Assembly (NCBI GenBank): GCA_025463965.1
Contig: JAODBN010000157.1
Coordinates: forward strand, 1-11,409
DNA from: Acidimicrobiaceae bacterium
Lineage (GTDB): Bacteria > Actinomycetota > Acidimicrobiia > Acidimicrobiales > Bog-793
DNA length: 11,409 bases
Direction of reading: 5' to 3'
The notes beneath the pieces are model-generated. The model had not been told where the DNA came from and did no database searches. It was given only the letters and a program-made list of their open reading frames with translations. Positions 1-6,308 of this stretch are shown piece after piece. Made by a program: the position numbers and the translations under genes. Positions within the stretch are counted from its first letter, which is position 1, and each line of letters begins with the position of its first letter.

Positions 1-1178
1 ACCGCGGCGAGCACCAGCGAGGCGACCGGTACGAAGAAGAGCGCCATGCCCACCCCCGACAGGGCGAATGCCGGGACCACGTCGATGTAGGGCATGTGTG
101 GCGAGAGCACGAGCGCCATCCACCCGAGTCCCATCGCCTGCAGCGAGAGCCCGATCGCCACGAGCACCCGGCCCCCGACCCGATCGAGCAGGAGACCGGC
201 GATCGGCGCCACGAGCACTGGCATCCCGGTCCAGGGCAGCGTGCGCAGGCCCGCGCCGAGCGGGGTGAAGTGCTGCACGGTCTGGAAGAACTGGGCAAGC
301 AGGAAGACCGCCCCGAACATCCCGAAGCTCATGAGCATGGCCACCACGTTGACCGCGCTGAACTGGCGGTTCCGGAACAGCCGGAGCGGCAGCATCGGGG
401 CGGCCGTCCGACGCTCGCGCAGGACGAAGGCGAAGAGCAGGACAGCGCCCGCGGCGAAGCCGGCCAGCACTGGTGTGCTCGTCCATCCCGACGTGCCGCC
501 GCGCACGAGACCGAACACCGCCCCGAGCAGGCCCAGGCTGGCGAGCGCCGCTCCGGCGAGATCGATCGGGCGCCGCGCACCGCGGGACTCGGGCAGGTGC
601 AACCGGGCAAGCGGGATGAGCGCCGCGCCGATCGGCACGTTGAGCCAGAAGATCCACTGCCACGACAGGCCCTGGACGACGGCGCCGCCGACGAGCGGGC
701 CCACGGCCACGGCGAGGCCTCCGAGGGCGCCCCAGATTCCGAGCGCCACGTTGCGCCGCTCGGCGGGGACCGCCGAACTCAGCAGCGTCAGAGAGAGCGG
801 TACGACGAGGGCGCCACCGGCACCTTGCAGGGCCCGGGCGGCCACGAGCACCGCGATGTTCGGCGCGAGTGCCGCCCCCGCGGAGGACAGCGTGAACAGC
901 CCGAGACCGACCATGAACATCTTCCGGCGCCCGAAACGGTCGCCGAGCGCGGCGCCGGTCAGCAAGAGCACCGCGAAGGTCAAGGTGAACGCGCTGACCG
1001 TCCACTCGAGGCCGGCCAGGCCGGCGTGGAGCTTGGTGCGGATCACCGGCAGCGCGGTGGTCACCACGAGGTTGTCGAGCGCCGCCATGAACTGGGCAGC
1101 CCCCGTGAGGGCGATCGCCCATGCGGTCTGGCTGCGGACGCTGACCGTGTCGGTCGTCCGCTCCGTGATCGAGCTCAT
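1..1178 (-). CDS. DHA2-family MFS drug-efflux transporter, partial (C-terminus beyond window)
   Basis: This encodes a proton-coupled inner-membrane exporter of the major facilitator superfamily, most like the 14-helix DHA2 (EmrB/QacA) drug:H+ antiporters. The translation begins MSSITERTTD. It shows the DHA2 motif D1 variant LDNLVVTTALP (about residues 34-44), motif A GDRFGRRK (79-86), the ARALQGAGGALVVPLSL stretch (114-130) and motif C with WIFWLNVPIG (about 149-184). Alternating hydrophobic helices continue to the window edge near residue 392. Family members are usually 450-520 residues, so the last helices are missing. The ATG at 1178 is preceded by a strong Shine-Dalgarno sequence, AAGGAGG, a few bases upstream. 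The gene lies 170 bp downstream of a same-strand TetR regulator, and a copy of the regulator's presumed operator sits in that gap. Regulation by this repressor is likely. The substrate cannot be read from sequence. Confidence 0.9.
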   Translation of the reverse strand, partial: MSSITERTTDTVSVRSQTAWAIALTGAAQFMAALDNLVVTTALPVIRTKLHAGLAGLEWTVSAFTLTFAVLLLTGAALGDRFGRRKMFMVGLGLFTLSSAGAALAPNIAVLVAARALQGAGGALVVPLSLTLLSSAVPAERRNVALGIWGALGGLAVAVGPLVGGAVVQGLSWQWIFWLNVPIGAALIPLARLHLPESRGARRPIDLAGAALASLGLLGAVFGLVRGGTSGWTSTPVLAGFAAGAVLLFAFVLRERRTAAPMLPLRLFRNRQFSAVNVVAMLMSFGMFGAVFLLAQFFQTVQHFTPLGAGLRTLPWTGMPVLVAPIAGLLLDRVGGRVLVAIGLSLQAMGLGWMALVLSPHMPYIDVVPAFALSGVGMALFFVPVASLVLAA

Positions 1179-1286
1179 CTTGCCTCCTTCGTTGCGGGCG
1201 GGTTTGCCCCGCACGCACGTGCTCGGTTGCTGTGGTCGCTTCCTCGGTGCTGCTCGTGCGGGCAGGCCATCGCTTCTCCAATCGGA

Positions 1287-1306
1287 CAGTGATTGATCAC
1301 TAACTT
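1287..1306. promoter_or_regulatory. Candidate TetR operator upstream of the MFS gene
   Basis: Read on the minus strand the site is AAGTTAGTGATCAATCACTG, containing the inverted repeat AGTGA-N4-TCACT. It matches the palindrome in front of the TetR gene at 18 of 20 positions, in the corresponding orientation. It lies about 110 bp before the exporter's start codon. Shared near-identical palindromes before a TetR gene and its neighbouring pump are the normal pattern for TetR-family operators. I found no convincing -35/-10 pair around this copy. Confidence 0.75.
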
Positions 1307-1348
1307 TGTGGGACGTGGAGCTTTCGGGCATCTCTCGGACCGAGACGC

Positions 1349-1921
1349 CTAGTGGGCGGGGACGAGAAGGGCGAGCAGGCCCGAGGACATGTCCTTGGTC
1401 AGAGGAACCTGCTCCTCGGGGCCGAGCGCGGAGACGAGGTTGCACAACATCCCAATAGCGAAGAACTCCTGGATGGCGCCCTCGTCGAGGCCGGTGCGGG
1501 AGCGCACCTCCTCCACAAGGCCCAAGAACCGCTCCCGCACCCGGTCGCGCACCGGGCCCTCGCCGGCGGCGGCCGACGCGTAGGCGTGCAACTGGAGGCG
1601 CAGCAGGTTGCGGTCCGCGATGAGCGATGCGTAGGAAGCGCCCATCGCCTCGATCGCCTCTTGCCCCATGAGCCCGTCCGCCGCTGCGGCGAAACGGTCC
1701 TGCACCCGGTCGAAGCAGCGCTCGACGGTCGCGAGGAACAGGTCGACCTTGGTCGGGAACAGGCGGAACAGGTACGGCTGGGAGATCCCGGCTTCGGCCG
1801 CGATCTTCTCGGTGGAGGTTCCCTCGAGGCCGCCCCGGGCGAAGGCGCCGACGGCCACCGCGATGATCTGGTCGCGGCGCTCCTCGGCGCTCATTCGGAT
1901 TCCGGAGCGGGCTGGCGTCAT
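1349..1921 (-). CDS. TetR/AcrR-family transcriptional repressor
   Basis: This is a 190-residue one-component regulator, a normal TetR-family length. The N-terminal DNA-binding domain is clear: RRDQIIAVAVGAFARGG for helix 1, then TSTEKIAAEAGIS and QPYLFRLFPTKVDLF for the helix-turn-helix and the helix-4 linker. The C-terminal half is helical and variable, as expected for the ligand-binding and dimerisation domain, so the inducer cannot be inferred. The reading frame is open back to a GTG at 1942, but that codon lies inside the palindromic operator and within the promoter. The ATG at 1921 is 7 nt after a plausible -10 and has no Shine-Dalgarno, which suggests a leaderless mRNA; an ATG at 1894 is the other option. 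It lies upstream of the MFS exporter on the same strand and probably represses both itself and the pump. Confidence 0.9.
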   Translation of the reverse strand: MTPARSGIRMSAEERRDQIIAVAVGAFARGGLEGTSTEKIAAEAGISQPYLFRLFPTKVDLFLATVERCFDRVQDRFAAAADGLMGQEAIEAMGASYASLIADRNLLRLQLHAYASAAAGEGPVRDRVRERFLGLVEEVRSRTGLDEGAIQEFFAIGMLCNLVSALGPEEQVPLTKDMSSGLLALLVPAH

Positions 1922-1928
1922 GGGAGTT

Positions 1929-1948
1929 AAGTTAGTGATCACTCACTT
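1929..1948. promoter_or_regulatory. Candidate TetR autoregulatory operator
   Basis: The 20-bp sequence AAGTTAGTGATCACTCACTT pairs with its own reverse complement at 9 of 10 symmetrical positions, centred on AGTGATCACT. It fills the spacer and overlaps the -10 of the predicted TetR promoter, so a bound dimer would block RNA polymerase. The second copy, 18 of 20 identical, lies at 1287-1306 before the MFS gene. Confidence 0.8.
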
Positions 1949-1957
1949 CAGTGTCAA
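1929..1957 (-). promoter_or_regulatory. Predicted sigma70-type promoter of the TetR gene
   Basis: Read on the minus strand there is a perfect -35 TTGACA (1957-1952), a 17-bp spacer and a weaker -10 TAACTT (1934-1929). The first base of the ATG at 1921 is 8 nt after the -10, so transcription would start at or next to the start codon. The operator palindrome occupies the 3' part of the spacer and the -10. Confidence 0.65.
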
Positions 1958-1983
1958 CCCCCGCACGGCCGGTCTCCGTCGGC

Positions 1984-2955
1984 TCAGCGGGGACCGTAGA
2001 CCTCGGGGTTGACGCAGTTCGGGAGCGGCTCGCCACGAAGGCCCGCCAGAAGGTTGTCCACCGCCAGGTTCGCCATCGCCGAGCGAGTGGCAACGGTCGC
2101 AGAGGCGACGTGTGGCAGGACGAGGCAGTTCGCCAACTCGAGAAGGGGGTCGTCCATCGGCATCGGCTCCACCTCTGCCACGTCGAGGCCAGCTCCGGCG
2201 ATCACGCCGTCGCGCAGCGCGGCGTAGAGCGCCGACTGATCGACCACTTGTCCGCGCGCGGTGTTGATGAGCACGGCGTCAGATCGCATGGCGGCGAGCT
2301 CGTCGACGCCGATCAAATGGTGAGTTTCCGGAGTGAGGGCAACGTGCAACGAGACGAACTCGCTCCGCTCGAGCAGCTCCGGCAAGGACACGAAGCTGAC
2401 GCCGTCAAGCTCCCGCGCGCTGCGGGACCAGCCGAGCACCTCCATCCCGAAGCCTCGGGCCCTTCTCGCCATGGCCTCGCCGATGCGTCCCACCCCGACG
2501 ATCCCGATCGTCGAGCCGGCGAGCTCCTTTCCCAAGAGAAAGCTCGGGTCCCAGGCCTTCCACTGCCCCTCGAGGACGACCGCTCGCGCCTCCACGAGCC
2601 GGCGAGCCACGGCGAGCAGGAGGGCGAACGCCAGGTCAGCGGTCGCCTCGGTGAGCACGCCCGGAGTGTTGGAGAACGGGATCCCGGCCCGAGTGAGCGC
2701 CGCCACGTCGACGTGGTCGTAGCCCACGCCCACCCCGGCGACCACGCGCAGGCGCTCGCAGGCCTCCACGAGCCCGGCGTCGATCGGGTCCCCGATGATC
2801 GGCACGATGCCCTCGGCATGGCGCGCACGCTCGATCAACTCGCCGTGCGGCGGGTTGGCATCACCCTGCCAGCAGTCGAGATCGGTCACCGCGGCGAGCC
2901 GTTCGAGGGCATTGCCCGGCAGGCGCCGGGTGACGAAGACGCGGGGGCCGCTCAC
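1984..2955 (-). CDS. D-2-hydroxyacid dehydrogenase, glyoxylate/hydroxypyruvate reductase-like
   Basis: This 323-residue cytosolic NAD(P)H-dependent oxidoreductase of the D-isomer-specific 2-hydroxyacid dehydrogenase family probably reduces glyoxylate, hydroxypyruvate or a related 2-oxoacid to the D-hydroxyacid. Visible features are VVAGVGVGYDHVD and NTPGVLTEATADLAFALLL (about 71-114), typical of glyoxylate reductases. The nucleotide-binding loop is GVGRIG (152-157). The catalytic triad is Arg234 in NTARG, Glu263 in the AEVEP segment and His282 in LPHVAS. After the second strand of the Rossmann fold comes WSRS (176-179) instead of an acidic residue, which suggests NADPH preference, as in E. 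coli GhrA. Translation starts at a GTG that overlaps the TGA of the upstream aldo/keto reductase gene by 4 nt (GTGA), so the two are cotranscribed and probably translationally coupled. The exact substrate is uncertain; 3-phosphoglycerate dehydrogenase is less likely because no ACT or regulatory domain follows. Confidence 0.9.
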   Translation of the reverse strand: MSGPRVFVTRRLPGNALERLAAVTDLDCWQGDANPPHGELIERARHAEGIVPIIGDPIDAGLVEACERLRVVAGVGVGYDHVDVAALTRAGIPFSNTPGVLTEATADLAFALLLAVARRLVEARAVVLEGQWKAWDPSFLLGKELAGSTIGIVGVGRIGEAMARRARGFGMEVLGWSRSARELDGVSFVSLPELLERSEFVSLHVALTPETHHLIGVDELAAMRSDAVLINTARGQVVDQSALYAALRDGVIAGAGLDVAEVEPMPMDDPLLELANCLVLPHVASATVATRSAMANLAVDNLLAGLRGEPLPNCVNPEVYGPR

Positions 2956-3956
2956 GCCGACTCCTCAAGCTCGGCAAACAGCTCCTCGGGCAGTTCTGCG
3001 CGAAGCGCCGCGACGTCCTCGGCGATCTCGCCGGCCGTGCGCGCCCCGACCACGATGGCGGTGACCGCTGGGTGGCGAAGCGGGAACTGGAGCGCCGCGG
3101 AGAGCAGCGACGCTCCGTGGCGGGCGCACAGGTCCTGGATCTCGCGAGCGCGTGCAAGCACCGCTTCGCTCGCAGGACGGTAGGCAAAGTGTGCGCCGGG
3201 GCGTGGGTCGGCGAGCACGTCACCGTGCAAGACGGCTCCTGCGAGAACCGACACACCCGCCTCCATGCACGCTGGGAGCAACGACTCGGCTGCCTCCCGC
3301 TCGAGTAGGCTGTAACGGCCGGCGACGAGCACGCAGTCCACGTCGGTCTCGGTCACGATGCGCTCGAGCGGGGCACACAGGTTCATCCCGGCCCCGATCG
3401 CCCCGACGATCCCCTCGTCGCGTAGCGCGGCGAGCGTCGGCAACGCTTCGCCGATCGCTTCGTCCAGGTGGTCGTCGGGATCGTGCACGAGGGCGATGTC
3501 GATCCGCTCAAGACCGAGGCGCTCGAGGCTCTCTTCTAGGGAGCGCCGGACGCCTGCAGCCGAGAAGTCCCACACCCGCGAGAGGCCGCTCTCGCCCACA
3601 AAGGTCGGCGGTTCGTCGCCTGGGCCTTGGACGAGGAGGCGGCCGACCTTGGTCGACAGCACGAACTCGCTCCTCGGGCGGCTAGCCAAGAACGCGCCGA
3701 GTCTGCGCTCGGCGACTCCGGCCCCGTAGTGGGGCGCCGTATCGAAGTCGCGGATCCCGAGGTGCCACGCTTCGGCGAAGGTCTCCTCGGACTGCGCGTC
3801 GCTGACTGCGGAGTAGAGCCCGCCGATCGCGCCGGTGCCGAGCACCATCGGCCCCACGCTCACCGACGAGCTGCCGAGACGCCGGCGATCGGCGAGCGGA
3901 TCGCCCGACGCCGGGGCAGAGAGACGGGGCCGGCCGACTCCCGAGATCTCCGCCAT
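2952..3956 (-). CDS. Aldo/keto reductase, L-fucose / D-threo-aldose 1-dehydrogenase-like
   Basis: This is a 334-residue cytosolic NAD(P)-dependent TIM-barrel oxidoreductase. The N-terminal GTGAIGGLYSAVSD segment and the RDFDTAPHYGAGVAERRLG block place it nearest the L-fucose / D-threo-aldose 1-dehydrogenase branch, which oxidises a sugar at C1 to a lactone. The catalytic tetrad is Asp72 and Tyr77 in FDTAPHY, Lys103 in STKVGR and His158 in LVHDPDD. The cofactor-binding region near the C-terminus reads IVVGARTAGEIAEDV (about 301-315). The frame is open back to 4223, but that extension is low-complexity, runs antisense to the cobalamin riboswitch and matches nothing in the family. I start at the ATG at 3956, which has GGAAGG and AGGGAG just upstream. 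It is the first gene of a two-gene unit with the 2-hydroxyacid dehydrogenase and is divergent from the B12 operon. No lactonase, dehydratase or sugar transporter is nearby, so a role in sugar catabolism is an inference. Confidence 0.87.
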   Translation of the reverse strand: MAEISGVGRPRLSAPASGDPLADRRRLGSSSVSVGPMVLGTGAIGGLYSAVSDAQSEETFAEAWHLGIRDFDTAPHYGAGVAERRLGAFLASRPRSEFVLSTKVGRLLVQGPGDEPPTFVGESGLSRVWDFSAAGVRRSLEESLERLGLERIDIALVHDPDDHLDEAIGEALPTLAALRDEGIVGAIGAGMNLCAPLERIVTETDVDCVLVAGRYSLLEREAAESLLPACMEAGVSVLAGAVLHGDVLADPRPGAHFAYRPASEAVLARAREIQDLCARHGASLLSAALQFPLRHPAVTAIVVGARTAGEIAEDVAALRAELPEELFAELEESA

Positions 3957-4093
3957 CGCCTTCCGGCTCCCTTCTTGGGCCCGCGTCGGGCAGGATCGCC
4001 CGTGCAAGGCACCCCCAACGAAGCGCTGCGGCGGCAACGGTAGCCGGGCCTCAGCTCGCTGGCACTTTGGCTCGGGCGCTGCGGCTACATTGA
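3957..4093. other. Divergent intergenic region (reductase pair / B12 operon)
   Basis: This GC-rich gap of about 137 bp must hold the start points of two divergent transcripts. I see no strong -35/-10 pair on either strand. A TACATT at 4086-4091 on the plus strand could serve as a -10 just before the riboswitch, but no good -35 is correctly spaced from it. Confidence 0.4.
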
Positions 4094-4195
4094 GCACTTC
4101 CGTCGGTCCAGCGAAGTCCGGTGCAAGTCCGGCGCTGTCCCGCAGCTGTAAGGCCCGCTCGTCGGGCCGAGCCAGATCGCCTGGGTCGACGGTGC
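4094..4195 (+). promoter_or_regulatory. Cobalamin (B12) riboswitch aptamer
   Basis: This is the conserved adenosylcobalamin/cobalamin riboswitch core. It has AGTCCGGTGCAAGTCCGGCG (4115-4134), GCTGTCCCGCAGCTGTAA (4134-4151), a GGCCC...GGGCC stem and the B12-box-like AGCCAGATCGCC (4170-4181). The closing helix is visible: GCA at 4094-4096 pairs with TGC at 4193-4195, and CCGTCG at 4100-4105 pairs with CGACGG at 4187-4192. The downstream genes encode a B12-type ABC importer, so ligand binding should turn off import when cobalamin is plentiful. The expression platform is the hairpin at 4243-4276. Confidence 0.92.
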
Positions 4196-4242
4196 ACGAA
4201 ATTGGGCTCTCGAGGAAGAGCACGCGTGCGGTCGGACTCTTG

Positions 4243-4276
4243 TCCTTCCGTCGAACCTCTTGCTCGGACGGAAGGA
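4243..4276 (+). promoter_or_regulatory. Riboswitch expression platform: SD-sequestering hairpin
   Basis: TCCTTCCGTC (4243-4252) is perfectly complementary to GACGGAAGGA (4267-4276), giving a 10-bp stem with a 14-nt loop. The 3' arm includes five of the seven bases of the AAGGAGG ribosome-binding site (4272-4278) of btuF, whose ATG is at 4286. No U-tract follows, so control is probably translational rather than by termination. The 3' strand of the aptamer's closing helix (TCGACGG, 4186-4192) can alternatively pair with CCGTCGA (4248-4254), which would open the hairpin when no ligand is bound. Confidence 0.75.
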
Positions 4277-4285
4277 GGAGAACCG

Positions 4286-5230
4286 ATGTACCGATCTGTC
4301 CGCTTACGGGTGACGCTCGGCGCGCTCGCGCTTGTCGGCGTCACGATCACCGGCGCGATCGCCGGCACCGCGGGGGCCAGCGCGAAGGCGCCGGCCCCAC
4401 GAGCCACCGCCGGGGGCGCGTTCCCGGTGACGATCAGCACGGCGGCGGGGCCGCTCACGATCAAGAAGCGCCCCACCCGGGTGGTCTCGCTCTCACCGAC
4501 GGCCACCGAGATGCTCTTCGCCATCGGCGCCGGCCATCAGGTAGTGGCGGTCGACTCGGACTCCAACTACCCGCCGTCGGCACCGCACACCTCGCTGTCG
4601 GGCTACACGCCCAACGTCGAGGCGATCGCAAAGGAGCGACCCGATCTCGTGGTCATCTCCTACAACCCGACGCCCCCGAACCTCGAGAGCTCCCTCAAGC
4701 TGCTCGGGATCCCCGTCCTCTACCTGCCCGCGGGGCGCACCCTCGCCGACACGTACTTCCAGCTCAGTCAGCTCGGGCAGGTGACCGGAGACCGCACCGA
4801 GGCGCAGGCACTCGCGGCCAAGATGCGAACGGATGTGGCCGGCCTCGTCGCACAAGTTCCCAAGACCACGCATCCCACCTACTTCTACGAGCTCGACCCG
4901 ACGCTCTACACCGCGACGGGCGACACCTTCGTCGGGTCCGTGCTCACCCTGGCGGGTCTGAAAGACATCACCGGCGCCTCGGTGCACGGCAGCGACTACC
5001 CCCAGCTGTCGTCCGAGGCGGTCCTCAAGGCGAACCCCACCTTCATCTTCCTCGCCGACGGCGCGTCGCTCGCCTCGGTCAGCGCCCGCCCCGGGTGGTC
5101 GCAGCTGGCCGCGGTACGCAACCACCGGGTGATCGAGCTGAACCAGGACATCGCTTCGCGCTGGGGTCCGCGCGTCGTCGACTTGCTCCACAGCGTGGTC
5201 ACCGCCGAGCTCAAGGCGAAGGCGGCCTAG
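4286..5230 (+). CDS. btuF: Cobalamin ABC transporter, substrate-binding protein
   Basis: This 314-residue extracytoplasmic B12-binding protein delivers cobalamin to the BtuCD membrane complex. It has a class III (BtuF/FhuD-like) binding-protein fold: RVVSLSPTATEMLFAIGAG (65-83), then SDSNYPP (91-97), then the VEAIAKERPDLVV segment (111-123) that ends the first lobe's core. Glu75 and Glu202 are plausible counterparts of the acidic residues that dock onto the permease arginines. The start is the ATG at 4286 after an AAGGAGG site; a longer frame back to 4121 runs through the riboswitch and is rejected. The N-terminus is a signal peptide with a charged start, a hydrophobic core (about 10-27) and a likely signal-peptidase I site after ASA (31-33). 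There is no lipobox cysteine, which is odd for a Gram-positive-type binding protein. Assignment to B12 rather than iron-siderophore rests on the riboswitch. Confidence 0.88.
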   Translation: MYRSVRLRVTLGALALVGVTITGAIAGTAGASAKAPAPRATAGGAFPVTISTAAGPLTIKKRPTRVVSLSPTATEMLFAIGAGHQVVAVDSDSNYPPSAPHTSLSGYTPNVEAIAKERPDLVVISYNPTPPNLESSLKLLGIPVLYLPAGRTLADTYFQLSQLGQVTGDRTEAQALAAKMRTDVAGLVAQVPKTTHPTYFYELDPTLYTATGDTFVGSVLTLAGLKDITGASVHGSDYPQLSSEAVLKANPTFIFLADGASLASVSARPGWSQLAAVRNHRVIELNQDIASRWGPRVVDLLHSVVTAELKAKAA

Positions 5231-5261
5231 GACCGAGAGACGGGAACAGGCGGACAGACGA

Positions 5262-6308
5262 GTGGCGGCGACGGCCCGGTCGCGAGGACCCGGGGTCCTC
5301 GGGGTGACCGTGGTCGTCGGCGTCCTCGTCGCCGCCGTCCTCGCCGGGCTGCTGCTCGGCCCGACCTCGATCGCGCCCGCGGCCACGCTCTCGGAGGTGG
5401 CTGACCGGCTCTTCGGGCTCCACCTGCACACCGGGCTGAGCCCCGTCGAGGAGGCGGTCGTCTGGCAGATCCGCGCCCCGCGGGTGGTGCTGGGGCTCAT
5501 GGTCGGCGGCATGCTGGCGCTGGCTGGCGGCTCGTACCAGGGGGTGTTCCGCAACCCGCTGGCGGATCCCTACCTGCTCGGAGTGGCCGCCGGGGCCGGG
5601 CTCGGGGCGACGATCGCCATCACCGCCGGCGCCGAGGGGGCCAACGGGCCGCTCCCCACGGTTCCGGTAGCAGCCTTTGCCGGGGCACTCATTGCCGTCG
5701 CCCTGACCTACCTCATCGGAGCCTCGGGGGGCGAGCGCTCGCCGGCCACGTTGCTGCTGGCGGGCGTGGCGGTCGCCTCGATGCTGACAGCGGTTCAGAC
5801 CTATCTCCAGCTGCGCCAGACCCAGACCCTTCGCGACGTCTACACCTGGATCCTCGGGGACCTGTCCACCGCCGGGTGGCACGACGTCGGGCTGTTGGCC
5901 CCCTATGCCGTCGGCAGCGCCGCCGTCCTGCTCGCGGCCCGACGGCGACTCGACGTTCTCGCGGTCGGGGACGACGAAGCCGCGGCGCTCGGAATCGACG
6001 TGCGCCGGACGCGCCTCGCCGTGCTCATCGCCGCGTCGCTGGGCACCGCGGCAGCCGTCTCGGTGAGCGGCTTGATCGGCTTCGTCGGCATCATCGTCCC
6101 CCACGCCGTACGCATGCTGGGTGGCACCAGCTACCGGGTGGTGCTCCCCTTGTCGATCCTCAGCGGGGCGGCCTTCCTCGTCCTCGCCGACCTCGTCGCC
6201 CGGCTGGTCCTCGCGCCCGCCGAGCTTCCGATCGGTGTGGTCACCGCCGCGCTCGGCGGCCCCTTCTTCGTGCTCGTGCTGCGTCGCAGGAGCGGAGGCA
6301 GCTGGTGA
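5262..6308 (+). CDS. btuC: Cobalamin ABC transporter, FecCD/BtuC-type permease
   Basis: This 348-residue integral membrane permease, normally a homodimer with ten helices per subunit, forms the B12 translocation channel. Signature FecCD segments are present: IRAPRVVLGLMVGGMLALAG (70-89), YQGVFRNPLADPYLLG (92-107), the GDDEAAALGIDVRRTR cytoplasmic loop (236-251) that contacts the ATPase, and SGLIGFVGIIVPHAVRML (269-286). Near the C-terminus is ELPIGVVTAALGGPFFVLVL. Its length is typical. The start is a GTG at 5262, 31 bp after btuF, with only a weak GGCGGA-like ribosome site, so a coupled or lower translation rate is possible. The TGA stop overlaps the GTG start of btuD. Confidence 0.9.
   Translation: MAATARSRGPGVLGVTVVVGVLVAAVLAGLLLGPTSIAPAATLSEVADRLFGLHLHTGLSPVEEAVVWQIRAPRVVLGLMVGGMLALAGGSYQGVFRNPLADPYLLGVAAGAGLGATIAITAGAEGANGPLPTVPVAAFAGALIAVALTYLIGASGGERSPATLLLAGVAVASMLTAVQTYLQLRQTQTLRDVYTWILGDLSTAGWHDVGLLAPYAVGSAAVLLAARRRLDVLAVGDDEAAALGIDVRRTRLAVLIAASLGTAAAVSVSGLIGFVGIIVPHAVRMLGGTSYRVVLPLSILSGAAFLVLADLVARLVLAPAELPIGVVTAALGGPFFVLVLRRRSGGSW

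Noticed and set aside
94..1296. Open frames of about 400 codons on the plus strand opposite the MFS gene
   Set aside because: They are antisense to a well-supported transporter and have low-complexity composition and no ribosome site.
1332..1346. TCTCGGACCGAGA palindrome after the TetR stop codon
   Set aside because: It is a 5-6 bp stem with a tiny loop and no T-tract, so neither a terminator nor an operator can be supported.
4060..4091. Promoter for the B12 operon (TACATT as -10)
   Set aside because: No -35-like hexamer lies at 16-18 bp; the match is too weak to call.
3957..4223. An 89-residue N-terminal extension of the aldo/keto reductase
   Set aside because: The extension is antisense to the cobalamin aptamer, is unlike the family, and the ATG at 3956 gives the usual length.
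3835..5307. A 490-codon plus-strand frame through the riboswitch and btuF
   Set aside because: It overlaps the conserved riboswitch and the btuF frame and reads as arginine/histidine-rich shadow sequence.
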